Shown here piece by piece: positions 1 through 6,212 of a DNA stretch of 17,198 bases. The stretch lies in assembly GCA_937967705.1 (NCBI GenBank), contig CALCJG010000156.1, forward strand, positions 1 through 17,198, given 5' to 3'. Under the pieces are notes generated by a model. The model searched no databases and was not told where the DNA came from. It was given only the letters and a program-made list of their open reading frames with translations. Within the stretch, counting starts at the first letter, position 1; each line of letters opens with the position of its first letter. This stretch comes from an uncultured Spirochaetia bacterium (GTDB lineage Bacteria > Spirochaetota > UBA4802 > JAGODF01). The position numbers and the translations under genes are program-made.

Positions 1-321
1 CTCCCGCAGCAGACGCTCTGCGGTGTAGTGCAGGAGGGAGGGGCTGTTCCATCCTTCCGCCTCTTCGTGGCAGATCAGGAGCTCCTGCCGGACCGGCCCC
101 TCGCCGGGGAGATCCAGTTCCCGGTCCGAGAGCCCCAGGGTGAGGTAGGCCGCAACACCCTCGCTGGGCCTGCCGCTGTATTTGAGCAGGGTGAAGCCGT
201 AGGGGGACCCGTCAGCGGTCCCTTTCCATTCCTCGTCCGGCTGTCCCAAGCGGGCCTGCAGGAGCCGGGCGGTCTTCAGCGAGAACTCTTTCCCGGGAGC
301 GGGGATGTCGGTCGGGTCCAT
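1..321 (-). CDS. suppressor-of-fused (SUFU)-like domain protein, 5' part only
   Basis: The first 107 codons of a minus-strand gene are present and the rest lies beyond the left edge. The ATG (complement of 319-321) has a perfect AGGAGG seven bases upstream (complement of 329-334). The visible protein has a stretch reading AAYLTLGLSDREL followed by VRQELLICHEEAEG and SPSLLHYTAERLL. This pattern of a 'TLGLSD' strand, an 'RQELL' strand and a C-terminal helix is what I recall of short bacterial proteins with the SUFU domain (PF05076). These are often immunity-like or of unknown function. No signal peptide is visible, so it should be cytoplasmic. The family call rests on motif memory only; the open frame and start are secure. 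Confidence 0.62.
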   Translation of the reverse strand, partial: MDPTDIPAPGKEFSLKTARLLQARLGQPDEEWKGTADGSPYGFTLLKYSGRPSEGVAAYLTLGLSDRELDLPGEGPVRQELLICHEEAEGWNSPSLLHYTAERLLRE

Positions 322-376
322 GGTCTTTCCTCCTGGTCAGCGGATTTCCTCCGGGAAACGGCCGGGGGATATTTCC

Positions 377-405
377 ATTCTAGTGGGATCCGCCGCTGGG
401 ATCAA
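377..405 (-). promoter_or_regulatory. sigma70-type promoter for the SUFU-like gene
   Basis: On the minus strand TTGATC (complement of 400-405) and TAGAAT (complement of 377-382) are separated by 17 bp. The -10 matches consensus at five of six positions. Transcription would begin near 370, giving a leader of about 50 nt before the ATG at 321. Confidence 0.55.
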
Positions 406-630
406 GAAGGAAACTGCCCGGGAGGTTCCAGGGATCCCCTGCGTTTGAGATTGCTCAGAGGCGGTGTTCGGAGTCGGGAAGTTCCGAAGGAAGGCGGGAA
501 TGGTATGATTACAACCTTATCACCCTATAGTAGAAAAATTGGATTTGTCATGGGCCGCCTGTTTTGTCGGAAAAGCAGAACTCTGTACTTTAAGTATACA
601 TTTCTGATGGTTATCAAAAAAATGTTGATC

Positions 631-653
631 AAAAGCCCGTACGGGCTTTTTCC
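631..653. terminator. orphan rho-independent terminator-like palindrome
   Basis: Positions 631-650 are a perfect 20-bp palindrome: an AAAAGCCC / GGGCTTTT stem around a GTAC loop. The + strand continues with T residues, and the symmetric A-run gives U residues on the minus-strand transcript, so it could work in both directions. No protein-coding gene ends at it from either side. It could insulate the downstream promoter at 656-684 or end a small RNA. The rest of the 322-738 gap has divergent promoters and no other convincing feature. Confidence 0.6.
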
Positions 654-655
654 GT

Positions 656-684
656 TTGACAAAACCGACCCTCTGTTATATAAG
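656..684 (+). promoter_or_regulatory. strong sigma70-type promoter for the large lipoprotein
   Basis: A perfect TTGACA (656-661) is followed by a 17-bp spacer and TATAAG (679-684), five of six to consensus. The predicted start of transcription is near 691, leaving a leader of about 48 nt. It lies directly after the palindromic terminator. Confidence 0.75.
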
Positions 685-738
685 GCTCCCAAAGGGGAAA
701 GAGAGATACCCTTCATCTATTGCGTGTCAGAGGAAAGA

Positions 739-2886
739 ATGTCCAACATCATGAAGAGAGGTTTCGTTCTTATTGCGGCGATAGCTCTGTGTACCTTCGG
801 CTGCGGGGGCGGCGGAGGCGGCGGTGCCGACGGCGGGGCTGCGGCAGGCAACGGGGCATACGTGGAATTGACCGGGGGCAGCCAGAGCGTACCCACCGGG
901 ACGCTGACCGGTTTCGTCGGCGGTCAGGATTTCGTCAAAGAGGGCGGCACGGAAAAGACGGACGGCGACGCCTATGCCCTGGGAGGGGCCACGATCACGA
1001 TAAGCCATCCCACCCTGATCGAGGGCGGTTCCGCCGTGGTCAACATTCCCGAGGACGGCAGCTATCAGATCGTGCTTCCCGCCGGCACGGGCTACACCCT
1101 GGTGTTCAACATGCCGGGTTATGAACCCGTTACCTTTACCGGCGTGGAGGTGATTGCCGGTCAGACCATCTCCCTGGAGGAAGTGGTTTTGAAGAACAAC
1201 AGCGTCACGGTGCGCTCCCTGGTGGCCGGGACCATCACCGACGGCAGCGGGGGACTGGGCAGCGTGGCGGTTACCATCCAATGCACCGACTGCGGCGAGG
1301 GATCGTCTCCCATCGTCATCTATACCGCCAGCGACGGAACCTACTCCGTCTATCTGGACGCGGGGCACTGCTACACCATCTCCTATGCCCTTTCGGGATA
1401 TCAGACGGCGGAACCCCAGCAGATATGCATAACCTCCGACGGTACGGTCACGGGCTTCAATGACACCACCACCCTCGATCCGGTTCCCACGACGGCCACT
1501 GTCTCCGGCACCATCCTGGGCCAGAAGATCAGCGGTGCGGCGGCGGCGGGCATCGAGGCCAAGATATACATCACCCAGAACGATGCGGCCTACAACACCT
1601 TCGTAACGGGCAGCGACGGTTCCTACAGTTTCGTGCTGCCTCCCGGGACCTACAAGGCCAAAATCGTGGCGGTGGGCTACACCGACATCAGCATAGGCGA
1701 ATTTACCGTGATTGCCGGTCAGACGGTCACCTTTGACTATACCATGAACCTCGTAACGGGAACCATCAAGGGGACGGTCAAGGACACTACCGGTACGGGA
1801 GTCTCCGGTGTGGACGTGAAGATATACTATCAGGAGGGGACGACGGTCCTGGCGCAGACCTCGACGGATTCCGCGGGCTCCTTAAGCATCACCCTCCCGC
1901 TCCTCAACGCGGACAACGGGGATTATTACCGGGCCGTGTTCACCAAGGACGGCTACGAGACGGTGGTCTACTATATCTACGACATGTATCAGAACTACAC
2001 GATTTCCCTGCAGCCGGTGGTCATCGTCGTTCCCGGCGTAGGAAGCGTTTCGGGCTTTATTCGCAGCTCCATCGACGGACGGGGCGTGGCTAACGCGACG
2101 GTAAAACTGCGCAGCGGTATGGGCACCAAAACCGGCGCTTACGTATCCGGGGCGCAGTCGGTAACCGGCAGCGACGGCGGTTACGGCATCAGCAGCCTGG
2201 CGGCGGGCAACTATACGGCCGAGGTGACCTGTGCAGGCTATTCCATAGAGTACTTCAACGTGGTCTGCGAGGCGAACAAGGAGACGGGCAATCAGAACTG
2301 CATCATCAGTCCCTCCGACGCCTACTCATCCGTCAGCGGCCGCATAGAGATCAAGCTGAGCTGGGGCAGCAGTCCCAGCGACATAGACGCCCACTTCACG
2401 GCGCCGAATCCCGGCGGGTCCGGAAGGCTTCATCTCTATTATGTGTACTCCCAGGAGTATATCTACAGCGGTGATCCTGTCGCGAACCGGGGCTACAATA
2501 ACTGGCAGTGGAAGGATCTCTTCATTCTGGATATCGACGACCGCTACAAATACGGTCCCGAAACGGTCACTATCAAACAGCCGGGCTATGTGAGTTCCCT
2601 GGTGGACAAGGTTTATGCCTACGCGGTGCATGACTTCACCAACCGGGACCGCTCCTATAGCACGGCCCTGTCCGGCTCCGGCGCCGTGGTAACGCTCAAG
2701 AGGTACGACCTGCTGGACGGCAGCGGCAATCCTGCTACCCTCTCCTTCTACATCCCGCAGAACAAAGTGGGGACGGTCTGGAAGGTTATGGAGATGCATT
2801 ACAACGATGCCTATCTCGGAAAACTCATTATCGTGCCCAAGGACGAGTTCTACAATGTGGAAAGCCCCTCCGCGGTGCTGCAGTAG
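739..2886 (+). CDS. surface lipoprotein with repeated carboxypeptidase-regulatory-like domains and a YfaP/DUF2135-like C-terminus
   Basis: Secreted lipoprotein of 715 residues. The frame stays open far upstream, but ATG 739 follows AGAGG (729-733) with a 5-nt spacer and gives a proper signal peptide (MKRG then a hydrophobic stretch to residue 20). ATG 751 is an alternative start. Cys22 in TFGC is the likely lipidated residue. It is followed by a flexible glycine/alanine-rich linker (23-40). About five tandem beta-sandwich units follow, at roughly 55-152, 157-250, 252-337, 338-430 and 435-523. Each has the pattern 'G.i....g..gv.v.......t.sdGsY...l..G.Y.......GY', typical of CarboxypepD_reg-like (PF13620) repeats. 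Residues 536 onward (KLSWGSSPSDIDAHFTAP) resemble the YfaP/DUF2135 domain. The role is probably structural or adhesive at the cell surface; no catalytic residues are evident. The gene is monocistronic, with its own promoter and terminator. Confidence 0.8.
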   Translation: MSNIMKRGFVLIAAIALCTFGCGGGGGGGADGGAAAGNGAYVELTGGSQSVPTGTLTGFVGGQDFVKEGGTEKTDGDAYALGGATITISHPTLIEGGSAVVNIPEDGSYQIVLPAGTGYTLVFNMPGYEPVTFTGVEVIAGQTISLEEVVLKNNSVTVRSLVAGTITDGSGGLGSVAVTIQCTDCGEGSSPIVIYTASDGTYSVYLDAGHCYTISYALSGYQTAEPQQICITSDGTVTGFNDTTTLDPVPTTATVSGTILGQKISGAAAAGIEAKIYITQNDAAYNTFVTGSDGSYSFVLPPGTYKAKIVAVGYTDISIGEFTVIAGQTVTFDYTMNLVTGTIKGTVKDTTGTGVSGVDVKIYYQEGTTVLAQTSTDSAGSLSITLPLLNADNGDYYRAVFTKDGYETVVYYIYDMYQNYTISLQPVVIVVPGVGSVSGFIRSSIDGRGVANATVKLRSGMGTKTGAYVSGAQSVTGSDGGYGISSLAAGNYTAEVTCAGYSIEYFNVVCEANKETGNQNCIISPSDAYSSVSGRIEIKLSWGSSPSDIDAHFTAPNPGGSGRLHLYYVYSQEYIYSGDPVANRGYNNWQWKDLFILDIDDRYKYGPETVTIKQPGYVSSLVDKVYAYAVHDFTNRDRSYSTALSGSGAVVTLKRYDLLDGSGNPATLSFYIPQNKVGTVWKVMEMHYNDAYLGKLIIVPKDEFYNVESPSAVLQ

Positions 2887-2908
2887 GGGAATTCAACAGA
2901 ACCAACGG

Positions 2909-2939
2909 AGACCCGCCGAAAGGCGGGTCTCTTTTTTTT
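2909..2939 (+). terminator. rho-independent terminator of the large lipoprotein gene
   Basis: A perfect 9-bp stem AGACCCGCC / GGCGGGTCT (2909-2917 and 2922-2930) is closed by a GAAA tetraloop and followed by C and eight T (2932-2939). It starts 23 bp after the stop codon. Confidence 0.93.
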
Positions 2940-2969
2940 AGGGGGTGATGCGGCCGTGCGGAAAGCTTC

Positions 2970-2997
2970 TTGACGAAAGCGGGGCGGCGGCTATCCT
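2970..2997 (+). promoter_or_regulatory. candidate promoter for the carbonic anhydrase homologue
   Basis: TTGACG (2970-2975) and TATCCT (2992-2997) are separated by 16 bp. Predicted transcription start is near 3004, leaving a 16-nt leader that still holds the AAGGAGG ribosome binding site. Confidence 0.5.
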
Positions 2998-3019
2998 CAG
3001 GAATCAAAAAGGAGGGCCT

Positions 3020-3547
3020 ATGCCTGTCTATGAAATCAACGGCCGGGTTCCGGTCATCGGCGAGGGGTCCTGGGTGGCCCCCACGGCGGAGATCATCGGC
3101 GATGTGCGGATCGGGCGGAACTGCTACGTGGGCTTTGGCGCCATACTCCGCGGGGATTACGGCACCATCCTCATCGGCGACGAGACGGCGGTGGAGGAGG
3201 GGGTGATCATACACGCCCGTCCCCTGGGTTCTGCGGAGATCGGCCGCGCCGTCACCATCGGCCACATGGCGATGATACACAACGCCGTGATCCGGGACTA
3301 CGCGGTGATCGGCATGCAGGCCATGATCTCCGATTTTTCCGAAACCGGGGAGTGGACCATCGTGGCGGAGCAGTCCCTGGTGAAGCGAAAACAGGTCCTC
3401 GAGGCGGGGCGGATCTACGCCGGGGCTCCCGCCGTGGACAAGGGGCCCGTGGAGGAAAAGCACCGCACGGAGTGGACGTTGGCCAAGCAGATTTACGTGG
3501 ACCTGGCAGGGCAGTACCGCACGGCCCTGAAGCGGATAGACGGATAA
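3020..3547 (+). CDS. gamma-class carbonic anhydrase family protein (left-handed beta-helix hexapeptide repeats)
   Basis: The protein has 175 residues. ATG 3020 is chosen over upstream in-frame codons because AAGGAGG (3009-3015) lies just before it and homologues begin at this MPVYEINGR-like sequence. Hexapeptide repeats run from about residue 14 to 105 (IGEGSWVAP, IIGDVRIG, VGFGAIL, ILIGDETAV). His65, His82 and His87 match the three metal ligands of the gamma class, with HxxxxH spacing for the last pair. Arg44 and Asp46 (RGD) match the conserved trimer-interface/active-site pair. The 'NxQD' segment of Cam is replaced by AVEE, so Cam Gln75 corresponds to an acidic residue here, as in some bacterial subfamilies. 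CO2 hydration is therefore plausible but not assured. A long C-terminal helix (145-172) follows. The gene sits 4 bp upstream of the acetyltransferase gene. Confidence 0.87.
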   Translation: MPVYEINGRVPVIGEGSWVAPTAEIIGDVRIGRNCYVGFGAILRGDYGTILIGDETAVEEGVIIHARPLGSAEIGRAVTIGHMAMIHNAVIRDYAVIGMQAMISDFSETGEWTIVAEQSLVKRKQVLEAGRIYAGAPAVDKGPVEEKHRTEWTLAKQIYVDLAGQYRTALKRIDG

Positions 3548-3551
3548 GCCC

Positions 3552-4049
3552 ATGATCCGACCCTGCACGCCGGGGGATTTTCCCTCCCTTTACGAGATCA
3601 TCAACGATGCCGCCCGCGCCTACAAGGGGGTTATTCCCGCGGACCGCTGGAAAGACCCTTACATGCCGGAGGAGGAACTGCGTCACGAGATGGCGGAAGG
3701 CGTTCGCTTCTGGGGCTGCGAGGAGGAGGGCGTTCTGCTGGGGGTCATGGGTCTGCAGGACGTGAAGGACGTGACCCTCATCCGCCATGCCTACGTGCGA
3801 ACGGTGCGCCGCAACTCCGGTATAGGGGGCAGGCTGCTCAGGGAGCTTCTCGCCCTCGCGGACAGGCCGGTGCTCATCGGCACCTGGGCCGACGCGGTCT
3901 GGGCGGTGCGCTTTTACGAGAAACACGGTTTCCGTGTCGTCACCCCGGAACAGAAAACGATGCTGCTGCGGAAATACTGGAACATACCCGAGCGGCAGGT
4001 GGAAACCTCGGTGGTGCTTTCCGACGGGAGGTATTTTCAAAAGCCTTAA
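3552..4049 (+). CDS. GNAT-family N-acetyltransferase
   Basis: The protein has 165 residues. It starts 4 bp after the carbonic anhydrase homologue with no strong Shine-Dalgarno, so translation is probably coupled. The acetyl-CoA binding loop is visible as RRNSGIGG (86-93) after a beta strand (IRHAYVRT). The family's C-terminal strand-helix signature is FYEKHGFRVV (121-130), followed by a KTMLLRKYW end. The N-terminal IRPCTPGDFPSLYEIINDAA is a typical GNAT opening. The substrate cannot be read from sequence; an amine-bearing small molecule is most likely. The protein is cytoplasmic, with no signal peptide. Confidence 0.88.
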   Translation: MIRPCTPGDFPSLYEIINDAARAYKGVIPADRWKDPYMPEEELRHEMAEGVRFWGCEEEGVLLGVMGLQDVKDVTLIRHAYVRTVRRNSGIGGRLLRELLALADRPVLIGTWADAVWAVRFYEKHGFRVVTPEQKTMLLRKYWNIPERQVETSVVLSDGRYFQKP

Positions 4050-4118
4050 GCCCCGGCGTCGGGTGATGTCCGGAGTTCGGCGGGCCCGGGAATCTTGCAG
4101 AATAAGGGAGAGAGAGTT

Positions 4119-4823
4119 ATGAAACTGATGCGAATCACCGCTGCCTTTATGGGGGTCCTTGTCCTCATCCCCGCCGCCCGGGCGGAAACCCGAAAGCCGG
4201 GGCTCCCTCATGTGAGCTTTATCGTGGAGGCGGACCGGCTCGTCGAGGCGGACCGTATGGACCTCAAGCTGAAGATCGAGAAGACCGGCGGCAATTACGA
4301 GGAGGCCGAAACCTCCCTCCGGCAGGTGCTCTCACGCCTGGCCGCCGCCCTGAAAAAGGAGGGGCTCGGGGAGAGGGATGTGATCATCCGCAACCTGGTC
4401 AACCGGGAGAAGGCGGGCCTCTTCAGCAAGGATTACTCCCTTACGGGGCGTGTGGATGTGCGGCTGACGGCAAAGCACCGGATGGCCCGGATATACCAGG
4501 TCATACGGGAGGCCGATCCCGCCTTTGCCGTCGAGGAGATCACCTACGATCTGTCGAACCGGGAGGCCCTGCGGCATGAGCTGATCCGGGAGGCCTCGGC
4601 AAAGCTTCTGCGGCAGAAGGCCCTCTATGAAAAGATATACACCCTGCCCCTGAAGGTCCATTCCATCGAGGAGCAGTTCGCCTCGGATTTCCGTCAGCGG
4701 GAGTCCTTCCGGGGCTATAGCTTCGGCGGCAAGGGGATGATTTCCGATTCGGAGGTCTATTCCCGGTTTCCGGTGCGCCGCTGCACCGTGGTGCTGAGAG
4801 TGGTCCTGTCCCTGGGGAAATAG
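4119..4823 (+). CDS. exported SIMPL-domain (DUF541) protein
   Basis: The protein has 234 residues. ATG 4119 is preferred to the in-frame ATG at 4095 because GGGAG (4106-4110) precedes it and the protein then begins with a proper signal peptide: MKLMR, a hydrophobic core, and likely cleavage after ARA at residue 22. The mature part has the SIMPL/DUF541 (PF04402) organisation. A first strand (HVSFIVEADRLVEADRMDLKLKIE) leads to a helix (NYEEAETSLRQVLSRLAAALKKEGLGERDVI). A second strand-helix unit follows (DYSLTGRVDVRL, ARIYQVIREADP), then a helix rich in K/E/R and a closing strand (RRCTVVLRVVLSL). The family is periplasmic or envelope-bound and of poorly defined function. The gene lies 69 bp after the acetyltransferase gene with no evident terminator, so co-transcription is possible. 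Confidence 0.8.
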   Translation: MKLMRITAAFMGVLVLIPAARAETRKPGLPHVSFIVEADRLVEADRMDLKLKIEKTGGNYEEAETSLRQVLSRLAAALKKEGLGERDVIIRNLVNREKAGLFSKDYSLTGRVDVRLTAKHRMARIYQVIREADPAFAVEEITYDLSNREALRHELIREASAKLLRQKALYEKIYTLPLKVHSIEEQFASDFRQRESFRGYSFGGKGMISDSEVYSRFPVRRCTVVLRVVLSLGK

Positions 4824-4848
4824 CCGTTGCCTTAATTCCGGGCTGCGT

Positions 4849-5694
4849 TCATTTCCTGTACCGGAAGACCTCGTCCAGCCTCCGGCCGCTCTCATCCCTG
4901 CTGGAGAGGAGATACGCCTCGTTGACCCCCTCCTTCTGCTCGCTGTAGAGCAGGTCGACCCAGAGGGTCTCCACCTCGCCGGTGTATCCCTCCCGGCCTC
5001 CCTCCGCCCGGAAACGGACCTTCCGGACGGGCTTGCCGAAGAAACCCGTCAGAATCCCTGAAACGATTTTTCCCTTCCGCAGATAGAGCTCGTTCCGGTC
5101 GTTGAAAAAACCGACGTGGTTGAAATGACGCTTCTCCGGGATTTGCGTCAGTGATTCATATGAGGGGTCGTCCGTGATGGTGAGATTGCCGTCGATCTCC
5201 GTGCGTATATAGAAGCGGCCGGGACAGCGGTAGATCTCGTAGAAGGATTTCGGATCGCCGTAGACCAGCATTTCCACCTTCCGGCTTATCTCCGGCATCC
5301 GGTCCCGATGGGAGGCGTAGCAGGCGTCGATCGCCTCGAACTCCTCCGCGGTAAAGCGGGAGGGGAGCACGTAATGAATGCTGAACAGGGTTTTGGCTTT
5401 GCCCGGGGCGTAGTCCCGCACGCGGATCCGGTCCAGGTAGCGCTTGACCCGGGGTAGCACGGCGATGTTCCCGGTGATGAGCCTCATCTCCCGGACCTCC
5501 TCCTTTTCCAGGTGGAGCTCGTAGCGGTCCTGGAAGGCGAGCTCCACGAATTCCTGGCGGCAGGTGAGAACGAGTTTCAGGTTTTTTCCGCAGGGATAGG
5601 AGCGTATCTTCCTCGGCGTTGATGTGCGGTAGAGACAGCAGGCCGTGAGAAGTATCAAAAAACAGAGGAGGATAAGCATAGTGTAGCGGATCAT
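4849..5694 (-). CDS. lipoprotein of unknown function
   Basis: The protein has 281 residues. The start at 5694 is supported by AGGGAG about eight bases upstream and by the signal peptide MIRYTMLILLCFLILLTAC, with a canonical lipobox LTAC (Cys19). The frame is open further upstream, but that part is proline/serine-rich and lacks a ribosome binding site. I recognise no domain in the mature part. It is mixed alpha/beta and rich in charged residues, with an acidic helix near FTAEEFEAIDACYASHRDRM and a C-terminal segment (RKVRFRAEGG, LWVDLLYSEQKEGVNEAYLL) resembling beta strands. It converges on the SIMPL gene (25 bp apart) and diverges from the cysteine-rich protein gene, with its own promoter at 5732-5760. 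Confidence 0.72.
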   Translation of the reverse strand: MIRYTMLILLCFLILLTACCLYRTSTPRKIRSYPCGKNLKLVLTCRQEFVELAFQDRYELHLEKEEVREMRLITGNIAVLPRVKRYLDRIRVRDYAPGKAKTLFSIHYVLPSRFTAEEFEAIDACYASHRDRMPEISRKVEMLVYGDPKSFYEIYRCPGRFYIRTEIDGNLTITDDPSYESLTQIPEKRHFNHVGFFNDRNELYLRKGKIVSGILTGFFGKPVRKVRFRAEGGREGYTGEVETLWVDLLYSEQKEGVNEAYLLSSRDESGRRLDEVFRYRK

Positions 5695-5731
5695 GGCGTT
5701 TTCTCCCTTGGGATTGCTGGCGGCAGGGAAA

Positions 5732-5760
5732 ACGATAATCGGGGCAGGGATGATAGTCAA
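5732..5760 (-). promoter_or_regulatory. promoter for the unknown lipoprotein
   Basis: On the minus strand TTGACT (complement of 5755-5760) and TATCGT (complement of 5732-5737) are 17 bp apart. Predicted transcription start is near 5725, about 30 nt before the start codon. Confidence 0.55.
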
Positions 5761-5840
5761 ACAGGAAACCCCGGGGAGGGGGGAAAAAAGTGTTGAAATT
5801 CCAGGGGACATAATATATGGATGATACGGATCTGCGGGAC

Positions 5841-5864
5841 GTCTCCCCCGGGAACGGGGGGGAC
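5841..5864 (+). promoter_or_regulatory. very stable GNRA-capped hairpin in the leader of the cysteine-rich protein gene
   Basis: A 10-bp stem pairs 5841-5850 (GTCTCCCCCG) with 5855-5864 (CGGGGGGGAC), with one G-U pair, capped by GGAA, a GNRA-type loop. No T-run follows on either strand, so it is not a standard terminator. It sits between a weak promoter candidate (TTGAAA at 5793-5798, TATATG/TATGGA around 5814-5821) and the ribosome binding site at 5901. It would therefore lie in the 5' leader. An mRNA-stabilising or regulatory role is inference. Confidence 0.5.
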
Positions 5865-5911
5865 TCCGGGCAGTATGGAAAAAAATAATGTGTGCGGATT
5901 GGGAGGCTCTT

Positions 5912-6184
5912 TTGAAAAAACTTCTGTTTGTCATGGTCGTACTCGCCCTGTCTCTCCCCTCCATCGTCATCATCGCCGGAAGCAAAGGGGCCGGAGACAA
6001 GTGTATCGCCGATACGGAATGCGAATTCCATTTCCGTTGCCATAAGGGCGTCTGTGTCAGGAAGGCGGAATTCGATCACGGTTCCGGTAAAACCGGCCAG
6101 CCCTGCAATATCGATGCCGACTGCATCGGTTCCGGTAAATGCGTGACGAACGCCATGGGGATGAAGTACTGCGCGGGGGAGTGA
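5912..6184 (+). CDS. small exported cysteine-rich protein, TTG start
   Basis: The protein has 90 residues. GGGAGG (5901-5906) lies five bases before TTG 5912, which opens MKKLLFVMVVLALSLPSIVIIAG, a typical signal peptide. The upstream in-frame ATG at 5888 has no ribosome binding site and would spoil the signal sequence. The mature part has eight cysteines in two four-Cys units: Cys31, 37, 43, 48 (spacing C-5-C-5-C-4-C) and Cys65, 71, 77, 87 (C-5-C-5-C-9-C). Both units open in a similar way (GDKCIADTEC and GQPCNIDADC), so they look like an internal duplication. The pattern recalls Dickkopf-N-like or EB-like disulfide modules found in some bacterial secreted proteins. Function is unknown; the cysteines probably form disulfides outside the cytoplasm. 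It is 28 bp upstream of the TPR lipoprotein gene and probably co-transcribed with it. Confidence 0.8.
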   Translation: MKKLLFVMVVLALSLPSIVIIAGSKGAGDKCIADTECEFHFRCHKGVCVRKAEFDHGSGKTGQPCNIDADCIGSGKCVTNAMGMKYCAGE

Positions 6185-6212
6185 GGCCCGAACGGATTTA
6201 ATAAGGAAAATC

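Noticed and set aside
28..738. Open frame extending the large lipoprotein to the left edge
   Set aside because: The extension runs through the SUFU-like gene, the terminator palindrome and a strong promoter, and would hide the signal peptide. The ribosome binding site at 729-733 supports a start at 739.
3252..4211. A 319-codon minus-strand frame opposite the carbonic anhydrase and GNAT genes
   Set aside because: Mirror frame of two recognised genes, with Arg/Pro/His-rich composition and no motif.
5841..5864. Hairpin as a rho-independent terminator
   Set aside because: No T-run follows on either strand, so it is listed as a leader structure instead.
5695..6000. N-terminal extension of the unknown lipoprotein and a longer minus-strand frame to 6238
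   Set aside because: These cover the divergent promoter region and the start of the cysteine-rich gene, lack ribosome binding sites, and would bury the LTAC lipobox signal peptide.
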